Shown in pieces: positions 16,447 to 26,700 of a stretch of DNA of 64,000 bases. Each line of letters starts with the position of its first letter. Position 1 is the stretch's first letter. Both the position numbers and the translations under genes were made by a program. Source of the DNA: an uncultured Gemmatimonadota bacterium (GTDB taxonomy: Bacteria; Gemmatimonadota; Gemmatimonadetes; Gemmatimonadales; GWC2-71-9); contig CAMPKP010000003.1 in the NCBI GenBank assembly GCA_946887295.1, positions 6,392-70,391 on the forward strand, written 5' to 3'. The notes beneath the pieces were generated by a model. It saw nothing but the letters and a program-made list of their open reading frames with translations, had not been told where the DNA came from and ran no database searches.

Positions 16447-17331
16447 ATGACCGCCCAACCGATGCCAGGCCCGCGAGGGACGCTCGACCGCAAGCCCACC
16501 GACGACGAGATCGACGTCTACGGCCTCACCCACCCCGGTAAGGTCCGCCACGACAACCAGGATCACTTTCTGGTCTGCGCCCTGAACCGGCAGATCGTGG
16601 TCTACGAGACCAGCTTGCCAGGGACCGAGCACCTGATGGCCGGCCCCGAGCGGGTCGCGTTCCTGGCCATGGTAGCCGACGGGGTGGGCGGCGGGGCGAA
16701 GGGCGAGGAGGCGAGCCGGATGGCCGTCGAGGCGGTGACCCAGTACGTCTCCGGGACCATGCGCACTTACTACGCGGCGGGCACGGCGGAAGACGCGGAG
16801 TTCTCCGAGGCGTTGCAGGAGGGCGCGCTGCGATGCCATGCCGAGCTGAGGCACAAAGGGGAAGAGGACGCCGAGTATCGCGGCATGGCCACGACGCTCA
16901 CCATGTTCCTCGGCGTGTGGCCCAGGGCCTACCTGCTTCAGGTAGGGGACAGCCGCTGCTACATCCACCGGAACGGGGAGCTGATCCAGATCACCCGGGA
17001 CCAGACCATGGCCCAGGAGCTGATCGAGCTCGGCGTTCTCACCCGGGCCGACGCGGCCGGCTCCCGGTTCGCCCGGACGCTCTCCAGCTCGATCGGTGGT
17101 CGCCAGACCGACCCCGTCGTGTCCCGACTGGACATGGCCTGGGGAACGGTGCTGATGCTCTGCAGCGACGGACTCACCACTCACGTCTCCGACGAGCGCA
17201 TCAAGGCTCGGCTGGGCGGGATGACCTCCGCCAAGCAGGCGTGCGAGGATCTGCTGGAAGACGCGCTGCAGGCGGGCGGGACCGACAACATCACGATCAT
17301 CGTCGGACGGGCGCTGCCGCGCCAGCGGTGA
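16447..17331 (+). CDS. PP2C-family serine/threonine protein phosphatase
   Basis: The 294-residue product carries the PP2C metal and catalytic motifs in order: RHDNQDHFLV, MVADGVGGG, GMATTLTMF, VGDSRCYIHR, LMLCSDGLTTH and the closing GGTDNITIIV. This is a PPM-type Mg/Mn-dependent phosphatase that would oppose Hanks-type Ser/Thr kinases. A candidate kinase (60648-63269) lies in this window but far away. The order and length fit the stand-alone bacterial PrpC/Stp class, with a 40-residue insert between the first and second motifs. It follows the FAD oxidoreductase by 71 bp. Confidence 0.92.
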   Translation: MTAQPMPGPRGTLDRKPTDDEIDVYGLTHPGKVRHDNQDHFLVCALNRQIVVYETSLPGTEHLMAGPERVAFLAMVADGVGGGAKGEEASRMAVEAVTQYVSGTMRTYYAAGTAEDAEFSEALQEGALRCHAELRHKGEEDAEYRGMATTLTMFLGVWPRAYLLQVGDSRCYIHRNGELIQITRDQTMAQELIELGVLTRADAAGSRFARTLSSSIGGRQTDPVVSRLDMAWGTVLMLCSDGLTTHVSDERIKARLGGMTSAKQACEDLLEDALQAGGTDNITIIVGRALPRQR

Positions 17332-17371
17332 GGCCCTGGTCGGGCGCTCCGGCGAGCCACCGCCCCCGGAC

Positions 17372-18529
17372 CTACCAGGTCACCGAATACTGCCCCCCCA
17401 GAATCATTCGCGTCTCGGAGGCACGTAGATCCTCCGATGGATCGGCGTCCGGCCACGCGATACGGTGACTGCTGAGCCCGACGTTCAGCGCGAGGTCGTC
17501 GAACACCCTGATCGCCGCGGTGAGCCGCTCCAGCGCATCGCGCCTCCGCGCGACGATGGCTCCGCCGCCGAAAGCGAAGGTCTTCTCGGCGGTGATGGTG
17601 ATCGGGTGCCGGATCGAGGTCAGGTTGCCGTTGATCGACAGCCGGGTGCTCGCGATCTGGAGGGTCTCCAGCCCGTCGGTGTAGATCCCGAACTGTGAGC
17701 TCGCGGTGATTCCCTTGACCATGACGCTCGGTCCTATCCCCGCACGGTACGCGGTCCGATCGGTCGGGATACGGCCGAGGTCGGCGTCGAGCCAGTCGGT
17801 GTGGGTCACGCCGGCATGCATCGCGATGCCGTAGCTGAGACCGTCGCCGCGCTTGAGCATGCGGGAGACGTCGAGCCAGGCGCCCTGATCATCCGCGCCG
17901 AGAAATCCCTGGACCCGCCCGTTCCACTTGCCGGCGGCCCATTCCCCCTGCAGCGACCACACTCCGCTGTTCAAGGCATCCTCGAAGAGCACCGTCCGCT
18001 TGGCGCCCCGGATCGATCGGCGGGCGAACACCGAGCTCCAGCCGGCGGTCACCGCCACGACGCGCTGGTTCAGCTCGGGCAGCTTGATCGCGATCTCACG
18101 ATGAAACTCGCGGCAGCGGCCTCGGGTGCAGGCCGCGATGCGGGCCGGCCTCATCAGGTACCCCAGAACCTGGCCGTTCCTGACCGGGGCGTAGCGGGCG
18201 GCCGGCGCCGGGTCGCCGAAATCGGATGTGACCCAGGCGGTCAGCACCGTATCGGCGCTCCAATATCGGTCCACCCCGTTCTCCGACTCGAACACGATAC
18301 TGTCGGCGCCGGGACTCCGAATCACGACCTCGGTCCGTTGGCCGTCGTAGACCACGGCCGGTGTCATCCGGAAATCGACCGGGTTCGCGGGACCCGCGAG
18401 CTGGGTGGAGGCCGCCGGAACCGCGCACCCGGAAAGGACGAGCCCTGCCGCGAGCGCGGCCGGCGAGCACATGTGCGCCGAGCGCACTCGTGCGACGAGT
18501 CCACCAGGAGCGATGAATGATGCAAGCAT
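17372..18529 (-). CDS. Hypothetical lipoprotein
   Basis: The 385-residue product has a positively charged start and a hydrophobic run ending in the lipobox LVLSGC, so it is probably an outer-membrane lipoprotein. The N-terminal third has a beta-sandwich look (PVDFRMTPAVVYDGQRTEVV). The C-terminal two thirds alternate like beta-barrel or beta-propeller strands and end in ILGGQYSVTW. I do not recognise the family. The ATG at 18529 is chosen because GGAGAGGG precedes it by about 10 nt; an internal ATG at 18472 is the alternative. It is divergent from the lipoprotein at 18882. Confidence 0.7.
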   Translation of the reverse strand: MLASFIAPGGLVARVRSAHMCSPAALAAGLVLSGCAVPAASTQLAGPANPVDFRMTPAVVYDGQRTEVVIRSPGADSIVFESENGVDRYWSADTVLTAWVTSDFGDPAPAARYAPVRNGQVLGYLMRPARIAACTRGRCREFHREIAIKLPELNQRVVAVTAGWSSVFARRSIRGAKRTVLFEDALNSGVWSLQGEWAAGKWNGRVQGFLGADDQGAWLDVSRMLKRGDGLSYGIAMHAGVTHTDWLDADLGRIPTDRTAYRAGIGPSVMVKGITASSQFGIYTDGLETLQIASTRLSINGNLTSIRHPITITAEKTFAFGGGAIVARRRDALERLTAAIRVFDDLALNVGLSSHRIAWPDADPSEDLRASETRMILGGQYSVTW

Positions 18530-18881
18530 CCGCGCTGACCCTCTCCGGGTGCCGGCCGGAATCGTCGGCAATTGCTGGATTGGATTGCACTGCGAGAGGC
18601 ACGGGGCAGAAGCGCAAGTCACGCGCCCGTCGGCCACGGGCGCTAACTCCTTCCAAGACAATCTTGTACCACCGCGGAACAAACCTGCTTCCGGCGCCTC
18701 CGCTGTGACGGCGCAACAGGCCGGATCGAGGATCCGGTGATACCGCTGCGGCCCCGGCGCCAGCGCCGCGGGCCCTGACCGCGGACCGGGCTCGGGTGCG
18801 GTGAGAAGGATTCCGGAGTGGCGCCGTCTGACAGGCAACCCGGTCCGATCCGGCTCATCCCCACCCGAACCTGGAGGCGAA
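18530..18881. other. Intergenic region between divergent lipoproteins
   Basis: I find no gene in these 352 bp. They hold two small hairpins, an 8-bp stem at 18623-18643 and CCGGATC-gag-GATCCGG at 18721-18737. Promoters for both flanking genes are expected here, but I see no convincing -35/-10 pair. Confidence 0.5.
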
Positions 18882-19718
18882 ATGCACTCGAAGTACCTGG
18901 CCATCCTGGCCCTGGCCGGATTGGCGTGCAACGACTCGAAGGAACCGCTCGACCCCATCGGCGTCCCGGCCGGCGTCCAGCGGCAGTATGGCGCGCCCGT
19001 GTCGGTGGGCGGTGGTGTGGCCCGAACCTACATCCTCTCCGACGAGAAGAGCGGCAACCCGGTCGAGGTCGGAGTCGCTCTCGACGAGGCCGCGCTGCAG
19101 GGACTTCCCGCCGATGGAGACCAGGGCGGCGGCATGCACGAGCGCCACAGTGCCTACATCCTGAGCCTGCCCGCCGGGAATCGCACCCCCTACCGGTTCG
19201 TGGAGCTGGACTGGAACCCGAAGGGCCACGGCGGTCCCTACACGGCGCCGCATTTCGACTTCCACTTCTACCGCGTGCCCCTGGCGGAGCGCGACGCCAT
19301 CGACGCCGCGGCCCCGGAGTATGCCGCTCGTGCGGCTCGGCTCCCGGCCGCGGAAGAGCTGCCCGCCGGCTACGTGTCGTCCCACGTGCTGATGAAGCTG
19401 ACCCCCGCCCAGGCGGCCGTGCCGAAGATGGGGCTCCACTGGATCGACACCGCCTCCCCGGAGCTGCCGCCGCGGAACGAGGAGTTCACCGCCACGTTCA
19501 TCGTCGGCTCCTGGGACGGCAAGGTGATCTTCGACGAGCCGATGGTCACGCGCGACTTCATCCTGGCGCAGCGCATCACGCCCAGCGGGATCATCCCGGT
19601 GCCGGCTTCCCGGCGCTACACTCCCGCCGGCTTCTACATGAGCGGGTACCGTGTCAGCTACAGCGCGCAGGCAGGCGAGTACCGGATCGCGCTGACGGGG
19701 CTGAGCCCCCGCGACTGA
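18882..19718 (+). CDS. DUF5602 (TTHB210-like) lipoprotein
   Basis: The 278-residue product has the lipobox LAGLAC, so it is likely membrane anchored. It contains the conserved core GGPYTAPHFDFHFYRVP and a later MGLHWID, which I associate with the TTHB210-like DUF5602 family. Histidines in HFDFHF and LHW suggest a metal site, which is inference. The start is well supported: GGAGG lies 6 nt before the ATG. The gene stands alone between a divergent lipoprotein and a convergent hydrolase. Its cellular role is unknown. Confidence 0.75.
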   Translation: MHSKYLAILALAGLACNDSKEPLDPIGVPAGVQRQYGAPVSVGGGVARTYILSDEKSGNPVEVGVALDEAALQGLPADGDQGGGMHERHSAYILSLPAGNRTPYRFVELDWNPKGHGGPYTAPHFDFHFYRVPLAERDAIDAAAPEYAARAARLPAAEELPAGYVSSHVLMKLTPAQAAVPKMGLHWIDTASPELPPRNEEFTATFIVGSWDGKVIFDEPMVTRDFILAQRITPSGIIPVPASRRYTPAGFYMSGYRVSYSAQAGEYRIALTGLSPRD

Positions 19719-19730
19719 TGACGCGGCGCG

Positions 19731-20612
19731 CTACTTCGAGTCTTTGTCGAGCTGGGCGACGGCCTCCAGCACCACGGCCGGCTGTTCCTCGTTGATGTAC
19801 TGGCCCGAGCCGGGCACGCTCTCGACCTTGAAATCCGAGAGCTCGGAGGTCAGCAGCTCCCGCTCCTTGGGCGGCACCGCCGCCGGGTGCGGAGCCATTC
19901 CCACCAGCAGCCGGACGGGGATGTCCAGCTCGTGCAGCCGCGCGGCGAGAGACTTCCCCTCCTTCGACTTGGACATGCGGTGGAAGGCGTCGATCGAGCC
20001 GTGCATGTCCGCGGTCTGTCCGCCGGTGTAGGCGCGGATCACCTCGTCGGTCACCCAGGTCGTGTCGCCCGAGTTCTTCACGATCTCCTTGCGCACGTCG
20101 TGGCGCAGCATGGTCTCGTCCATGGCCATCTTCGCCAGCCCCGCCCCGAACCGGAACGCCTTCTTCATGCCGGGCGTGGCCGCGCTCTCGGCCGGGCCTC
20201 CGCTGATCGAGAGCAGGCCGCGAACCAGGCCGGGGCGGATGATGCCCAGCCGGAAGGCGATGGACGCGCCGCTGGACTGGGCGACGAACAGCGCCTCGGT
20301 CACCCCGAGCGTATCGAGAGCCCGGCCGACCCGCTCGGTCTGGGCGGTGTAGGAGTAGTCGGCCTTCTTGGGATGGGAGGACCAGCCGTATCCCAGCGGC
20401 TCGACGATGATGCACTGGTAGCCCTGGGCCACCAGCGGCCCGGTGAGCATGCGGTAGCCGAACGCGGCACCGAAGAGTCCGGGAATGAGCACCAGGGGCC
20501 GGCCCGCACCGATGGTGGTGGTCCGCAGGATCTCGCCGGGGGCTACCTCGATGTCGCGAACGAGGGCGCTGTCTGGGGAGCCGGCCAGGAGGGCCAGCGT
20601 CAGGAGGAGCAT
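19731..20612 (-). CDS. Secreted alpha/beta-hydrolase-like protein lacking the catalytic His
   Basis: The ~293-residue product begins with a hydrophobic leader (LLLTLALLAG) and then a full alpha/beta-hydrolase core. The oxyanion-loop region is VLIPGLFGAAFGY, and a nucleophile elbow, FVAQSSGAS, deviates slightly from GxSxG. The usual C-terminal GSGHxI segment reads GSGQYINEEQP, so the catalytic His is replaced by Gln (about residue 271). The protein may therefore be a non-hydrolytic family member or use another residue. A TTG at 20621 with a GGGG upstream is an alternative start. It is divergent from the glucan synthase. Confidence 0.8.
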   Translation of the reverse strand: MLLLTLALLAGSPDSALVRDIEVAPGEILRTTTIGAGRPLVLIPGLFGAAFGYRMLTGPLVAQGYQCIIVEPLGYGWSSHPKKADYSYTAQTERVGRALDTLGVTEALFVAQSSGASIAFRLGIIRPGLVRGLLSISGGPAESAATPGMKKAFRFGAGLAKMAMDETMLRHDVRKEIVKNSGDTTWVTDEVIRAYTGGQTADMHGSIDAFHRMSKSKEGKSLAARLHELDIPVRLLVGMAPHPAAVPPKERELLTSELSDFKVESVPGSGQYINEEQPAVVLEAVAQLDKDSK

Positions 20613-20683
20613 CGTATGCAACGTAACCCCGGCCTACCACCGGCGCGAACTTCCGGCCACTCGCCTTGCCCCCCCACCCGTCA

Positions 20684-20711
20684 TATACTGCCCGGACCAC
20701 AACCCAAGGGA
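20684..20711 (+). promoter_or_regulatory. -10-like element and ribosome binding site ahead of the glucan synthase
   Basis: TATACT (20684-20689) is a good -10 without a clear -35. AAGGGA (20706-20711) is a good ribosome binding site placed 7 nt before an ATC codon in the synthase frame. Confidence 0.4.
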
Positions 20712-20718
20712 CCGCGCC

Positions 20719-23700
20719 ATCGCTCCGCTCAAGCCGCCCCGACTGGCTTTCCGTGTCACCCCACGCCGTCCCGACGCTCGCGAGGATCTCCTCGCCGGCC
20801 CTATTCGTGGCGAGCTGCTCGGCGCCGAGCATCTGGCCGAGCGGGCTCGCACCCTCGCGTCGGAGCAGCGGATCGACCGGCGGAAGCGCGCCCGCCGCAC
20901 CCCTCTCCTCGACCGCCTCGACGGCACCAAACGCGTCCTGGAGGACGCCCACGCGCGCCTGGCCGCCGCGGCCGACCGGGGCCTGGACATCGGCCCCGCC
21001 GGGGAGTGGCTGCTGGACAACTATCACGTGGTGCAGGAGCACATCGGCGAAGTGCGCGAGAGCCTGCCGCGAGGCTACTACCGGGAGCTGCCGGAGCTGG
21101 GAGGCGGGCCGCTCGCCGGATACCCGCGGATCTACGAGCTGGCCATCACCCTGATCTCGCACAGCGAAGGGCGGATCGGCCTCGACAACGTGAGCGGCTT
21201 CGTCGCCGCCTTCCAGGAGGTGGCCACCCTCACGATCGGAGAGCTGTGGGCGGTGCCGGCGATGCTGCGGCTCGGCCTCATCGAGAACGTGCGGCGGATG
21301 ACGCTCCGCACCGTGGTGAGGCTCGACGAGACCGAGGCGGCGGATGCGGCGGCGGAGCGGATCGGCCGCGCCGCCGAGATCGGAAAGGTCGCCCTGGACT
21401 CCGAGCTGGACCGCTTCCTCACCGACCCGCCACCGCTCACACCCGTGTTCGTCTCCCGCTTCCTCCAGCAGCTCCGCACCGTGGGCGGCTCCTTCCCCGC
21501 CGTCCGGCTGCTGGAGGACTGGATGGCCGAGGAGGCCACGAGCGCGGAGGAGGCCACCTCCCAGGCCACGCGACGTCTGGCGATGACCCAGGTCGGCATG
21601 GCCAACAGCATCACCAGCCTGCGCGCCGTCGCGCGGATGGATTGGCGGACCTTCGTCGAAGGTCAGAGCCGGCTGGAGGCGGCCCTTCGCCAGGATCCCT
21701 CGGGCTTCTACTCCCGCATGACCTTCGCCACCCGCGACCGGTATCGACATGCGGTGGAGCGCATCGCGAAGCGAGTCCGTCAGCCGGAGGAGGCCGTGGC
21801 CCGGCAGGTCGTGGATTTCGCCCGCGATGCGACGGCGCGGTTGCCGGGCGACTCGCGGGCGGCCCATGTCGGGTACTACCTGATCGAGGATGGCCTGGTC
21901 GAGCTGGAGCGGGCCGCCGGCTACCGTCCCCGGGCGCGGGAGGCGGTCGTCCGATGGCTGCGGCGGCATCCCAACACGGTGTTCGTGGGAAGCGTGCTCT
22001 CGTTTACCGCGGGCGCGCTCGCCGCCCTCCTCTGGCTGGGAGGGGCACCGGCCTGGGCGGCGTGGCTGCCGCTGCTGCTGCTGGGCCTCATTCCGGCGAA
22101 CGACATGGCCGTCAGTGTGGTGAATCAGCTGGTCACGGCCTTCCTGCCCCCGCGCACCCTCCCCAAGCTGGACCTCCATGCCAAGGGAGTTCCGACCGAG
22201 TTTCGCACCGCGGTGGTCATCCCGACTCTCTTCGGCAGCGTGGACGCGGTGCGGGAGGCCCTGGACCACCTCGAGGTCCAGTTCCTGGCCAACCGTGAGG
22301 CGCATCTGCATTTCGCGGTGTTGAGCGACTTCACCGATGCTCCCACCGAGACCAGGGAGGGCGATGCCGAGATCCTGGAGGCGGCGGTCGATGGGGTTCG
22401 CGCGCTCAACGCCCGGTATGCGGAAGGCCGCGAGGACGCGTTCTACCTCTTCCATCGGCGCCGCCGCTGGAACCCGCGCGAGGGCGTCTGGATGGGCTGG
22501 GAGCGGAAGCGAGGGAAACTCTCCCAGTTCAACCAGTTCGTGCTGGGGCGCGGGGAGGGGGCCTTCGCCGTGGTGGAGGGCGACACGGAGCCGATCCGCA
22601 GCGTGCGCTACGTCATCACACTCGACGAAGACACGGTGCTGCCTCCCGACGCCGCGCCCGACCTCGTGGGCGCGCTCGCGCACCCGCTCAACCGGGCCGA
22701 GTACAGCCCGGCGCTCGGCCGGGTGGTCCGCGGCTACGGCATCCTCCAGCCGAGGGTCGGCGTCTCCCTGCCGAGCGCGAACCGCTCGCTGTTCGCCGCC
22801 ATCCAGTCGGGGCAGCCTGGCGTCGATCCCTACACCACGGCCGTCTCCGACGTCTACCAGGATCTGTACGGCGAAGGAAGCTTCACCGGCAAGGGCGTGT
22901 ACGACGTGGAGGCCTTCGAGCGGGCCACGCGCGGACGCTTTCCGGAGAACACGCTGCTCTCCCACGATCTCATCGAGGGGAGCTACGCCCGCGCGGGACT
23001 CGCCACCGACGTCGTGGTGTACGACGATTACCCCAGCCGCTATCTCACCTTCACCCGCCGGAAGCACCGCTGGATCCGGGGGGACTGGCAGCTGCTCCAA
23101 TGGCTCACCGGCAGGGTTCCGGGACCGGACGGACCCGAGCCCAACCGGCTCTCGCTCCTCTCCCGCTGGAAGATTCTCGACAATCTCCGGCGGAGCACGG
23201 TCGAGATCGCCCAGCTCGCATTCCTGGTGGCGGGATGGACCCTGCTCCCGGGCGGCGCGCTCCGATGGACGCTGCTCGGTCTGGGCGCGATCGCGGCGCC
23301 GTGGGCGGTGTCTCTCCTCATAGCGCTGCTCCGGCCCCCGCTCGACAAGTCGTGGCGCGCCTATTACTCGGCGGTCGGCCGCGACGCGGGCACCAGCGCG
23401 AGACAACTCGCGCTCGCGATCGTGTTCCTCCCCCACCAGGCCTGGGTCTCGGCCGACGCGATCGTGCGCACGCTGTGGCGGCTGTTCGTGACCCGCCGGC
23501 ACCTCCTCGAATGGCGGACCTCGTCCCAGGCGGAGCGCGGCGGGGCGGACTCCTTCTCCGCCCTCTGGCGGGCCATGTGGCCGGCGGTGGCGGTGGCGCT
23601 CGCGGTGCTGGCGGCGGTCGTCGCCCGCCGGGCGCTGGCCCCGGGGCCTTCCGCGCCGGCCTGGGTGCTCGCGGTCGCCGTGCTTCCGCTCATCCTCGCC

Positions 23701-26700
23701 TGGCTCGCGTCGCCCGCCGTGGCCTACGTGCTCCGGACACCGGCCGTCCCTCGCGAGCAGCGGCTGTCTTCGAGCGCCCGGCGCCAGGCGCTCCGCTACG
23801 GACTCCTTCACTGGCGCTTCTTCGATCGCTTCGTGACCGCGGAGACCAGCTGGCTGGCGCCCGACAACTTCCAGGAGGATCCGAAGCCGGTGGTGGCGAT
23901 GCGCACCTCACCCACCAACATGGGCCTGCAGCTGCTGGCGACGGTGAGCGCGTGGGACCTGGGGTTCATTCCGCTCGACGACGTGGTGCGCAGGCTGGAG
24001 CTGATGGTGCGCTCGCTGGAGCGCATGCGCCGGTTCCAGGGGCACTTCTTCAACTGGTACGACCTGCGGGACCTCAGCGTGCTCGAGCCGGCATACGTGT
24101 CCACGGTGGACAGCGGGAACCTGGCGGGGCACCTCGTGGCCGTGCGGCAGGCCTGTCTGGCGCTGACTCAGGAGCCGCTGCCCGACGCCCGGGTCTGGCG
24201 CGCACTCGAGACCGCGATCGGCCTGGCCGCCGAGCGGCTGCGGCCGGTGCCGTCCGGGGCCACGGTGTCGGAGCATCTCCGGGCCGCGCTCGCCGCCCTG
24301 CCGGCAGGCCGGAGCGAGCCGGCGACGGCGGCGGCGCTCGGGCGGGTGATCGTGCCGCTCGAGCGTGCGGAAGCGGCACTGGCCGGGAGCGGGGCCGGGC
24401 CCGAGGTCGGCGGTCCGGCAGCGGAGTGGATCGAGTGGAGCATTCGCACCGCCGCCGCGCACCGCGACTGGGTCGAGAGCCTCCCCGCAGGGCCGCGCGC
24501 GACCCTGCGTGGGCTCGCCGGTGAATCGGCCCAGGCGGCCCGGCTGGTTCTCCGGCTGGAGACCCTGGCCGAGCGAGCCTACACCTACGCCATGGAGATG
24601 GATTTCGGGTTTCTGCTGGACCGCGATCGCAAGCTGTTCGCCATCGGCTTCCAGCAGACCAGCCACTCGCCGGATACCTCGTACTACGACCTGCTCGCCT
24701 CCGAGGCGCGGCTGGCGAGCTTCATCGCCGTGGCCAAGAACGACGTGCCGGTGGAGCACTGGTTCCATCTCGGCCGCACGCTGACGTACGCCGCCGGGGC
24801 GCCGGCGCTGGTCTCGTGGAGCGGAAGCATGTTCGAGTATCTGATGCCGGTGCTCGTGATGCGGTCGTTCCCCAACACCGTGCTGTCGCAGACCTACGAT
24901 GGCGCGGTGGACCGCCAGCGGACCTACGGCGCGGAGCGGCGGGTCCCCTGGGGCGTGAGCGAGAGCGCCTACAACGTACGCGACCGCCACCAGACCTATC
25001 AGTATCGGGCGTTCGGCGTGCCCGATCTCGCCCTCAAGCGCGGACTGGGCCGGGACCTGGTGGTGGCACCCTACGCCTCGGCGCTGGCGGCCATGGTGAG
25101 CCCCGAGCCCGCGCTGGCGAATCTCGCCCAGCTGGAGCTTCTCGGCGCGCTCGGTCCCTACGGCTTTCGCGATGCCGTGGACTACACCCGGCCCGATCCC
25201 GAGCGGTCCTTCGCGGTGGTCCGGACCTACATGGCCCATCATCAGGGCATGGGGCTTGTCGCCCTGACCAACGTCCTGACCGCGGGAGTCTGGCAGCGCC
25301 GCTTCCATGCCGACCCGCTGGTCCGCTCGGCCGAGCTGCTGTTGCACGAGCGCATCCCGCGGCGCCTGGTGCTGCGGGAGCCGCAGGGCGCCCGCACGGA
25401 CGAGGCGATGCCGGAGGCCGACCTGGAGCAACCGGCCGTGCGACGGTTCGATACTCCGGACACGCCGCAGCCCCATATCGCCCTCCTGGGCGAGCCGCCC
25501 TACACCATCATGGTGAGCCACTGCGGCGGCGGCTACAGCCGGTACGAGTCGCTCGCGGTGACCCGATGGCGGGCCGACGGATGCCGGGACGCGACGGGGC
25601 AGTTCCAGTACGTGAAGGACCTGTCCAGCCGGAGGACGTGGTCGGCCGCCCATCAGCCGGTCTGCGCGAAGGCCGACTGGTATCACGCCGACCTCGCCAC
25701 CGACCGGGTCACGTTCCAGCGGGCCGACGGGCCCATCGAGACCAGCACCGAGATCGCCGTCGTGCCGGAGGACTCCGCCGAGGTGCGCCGGGTGACCGTG
25801 ACCAACAACAGCGACCGGGCCCTCGAGGTCGAGGTCACCAGCTACGGCGAGATCGTGCTCGCACCGCCGGAGAGCGACCGCGCCCATCCCGCCTTCGCCA
25901 ACCTGTTCGTCGAGACCGAGTGGCACCAATGGTCCACGGCGATCACGGCGACCCGGCGGCCGCGCGCTGCGGACGAGCGGCCGCTCTGGTGCGTGCATGT
26001 CGCCGCCGTGGGCAAGGAGCTGGTCGGGAATGTGACCTGCGAGACCGACCGCGCGCGCTTCGTCGGCCGGGGCAGATCCACCAGAGACCCCGTCGCGATG
26101 GAAACCGACGGTGAGCTGTCGGGGACCACCGGCGCGGTGCTGGACCCGATCTTCGCGCTCCGCGCACGGCTTCGGCTGGCTTCGGGACGCTCGGCGAGCG
26201 TCGCCTTCACCACCCTCGTCGCCGCGAGCCGCGAGCGCGCGTTCGAGCTCGCGGACCGCTATCGCGACCCTCACGCCGCGCAGCGGGCGCTCGACCTGGC
26301 CTGGACTTCGAGCCAGATCGAGCTCCGGGAGCTCGGCCTCAGCCCCGCCGACTCCGCCGTGGCGCAGGAGCTCGCAGGCCATCTGTTCTACGGCAACCCC
26401 GCGCTGCGCGCCCCCCAGGCGGAGCTGCGGCGCAACCGCGGCTCCCAGCCGCTCCTCTGGGCCAACGGCGTGTCCGGCGACTGGCCGATCCTGCTGGCCA
26501 CGATCGAATCGGCCGAAGGTCTGCCGACTCTCCGACAGCTCCTCGCGGCCCATCGCTACTGGCGCCGGCACGGGATGACCGTGGACCTGGTCGTGGTCAA
26601 CGCCCATCCCACCAACTACCAGCAGGATCTGGCCGACCGGATCACCGCCGCCGTGTTCACGGTCGGCGATTCGACCTTCTTCGACCGGCCCGGCGGCATC

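Noticed and set aside
19654..23811. 1,385-codon open frame antisense to the glucan synthase
   Set aside because: It is rich in Arg, Gly, Pro and His with no motif, and it lies opposite a clear gene. Such frames are expected in GC-rich DNA. The same applies to the frames at 23908-27537 (-), 29534-32881 (+), 39743-42838 (-), 13130-16297 (-) and 7092-9782 (-).
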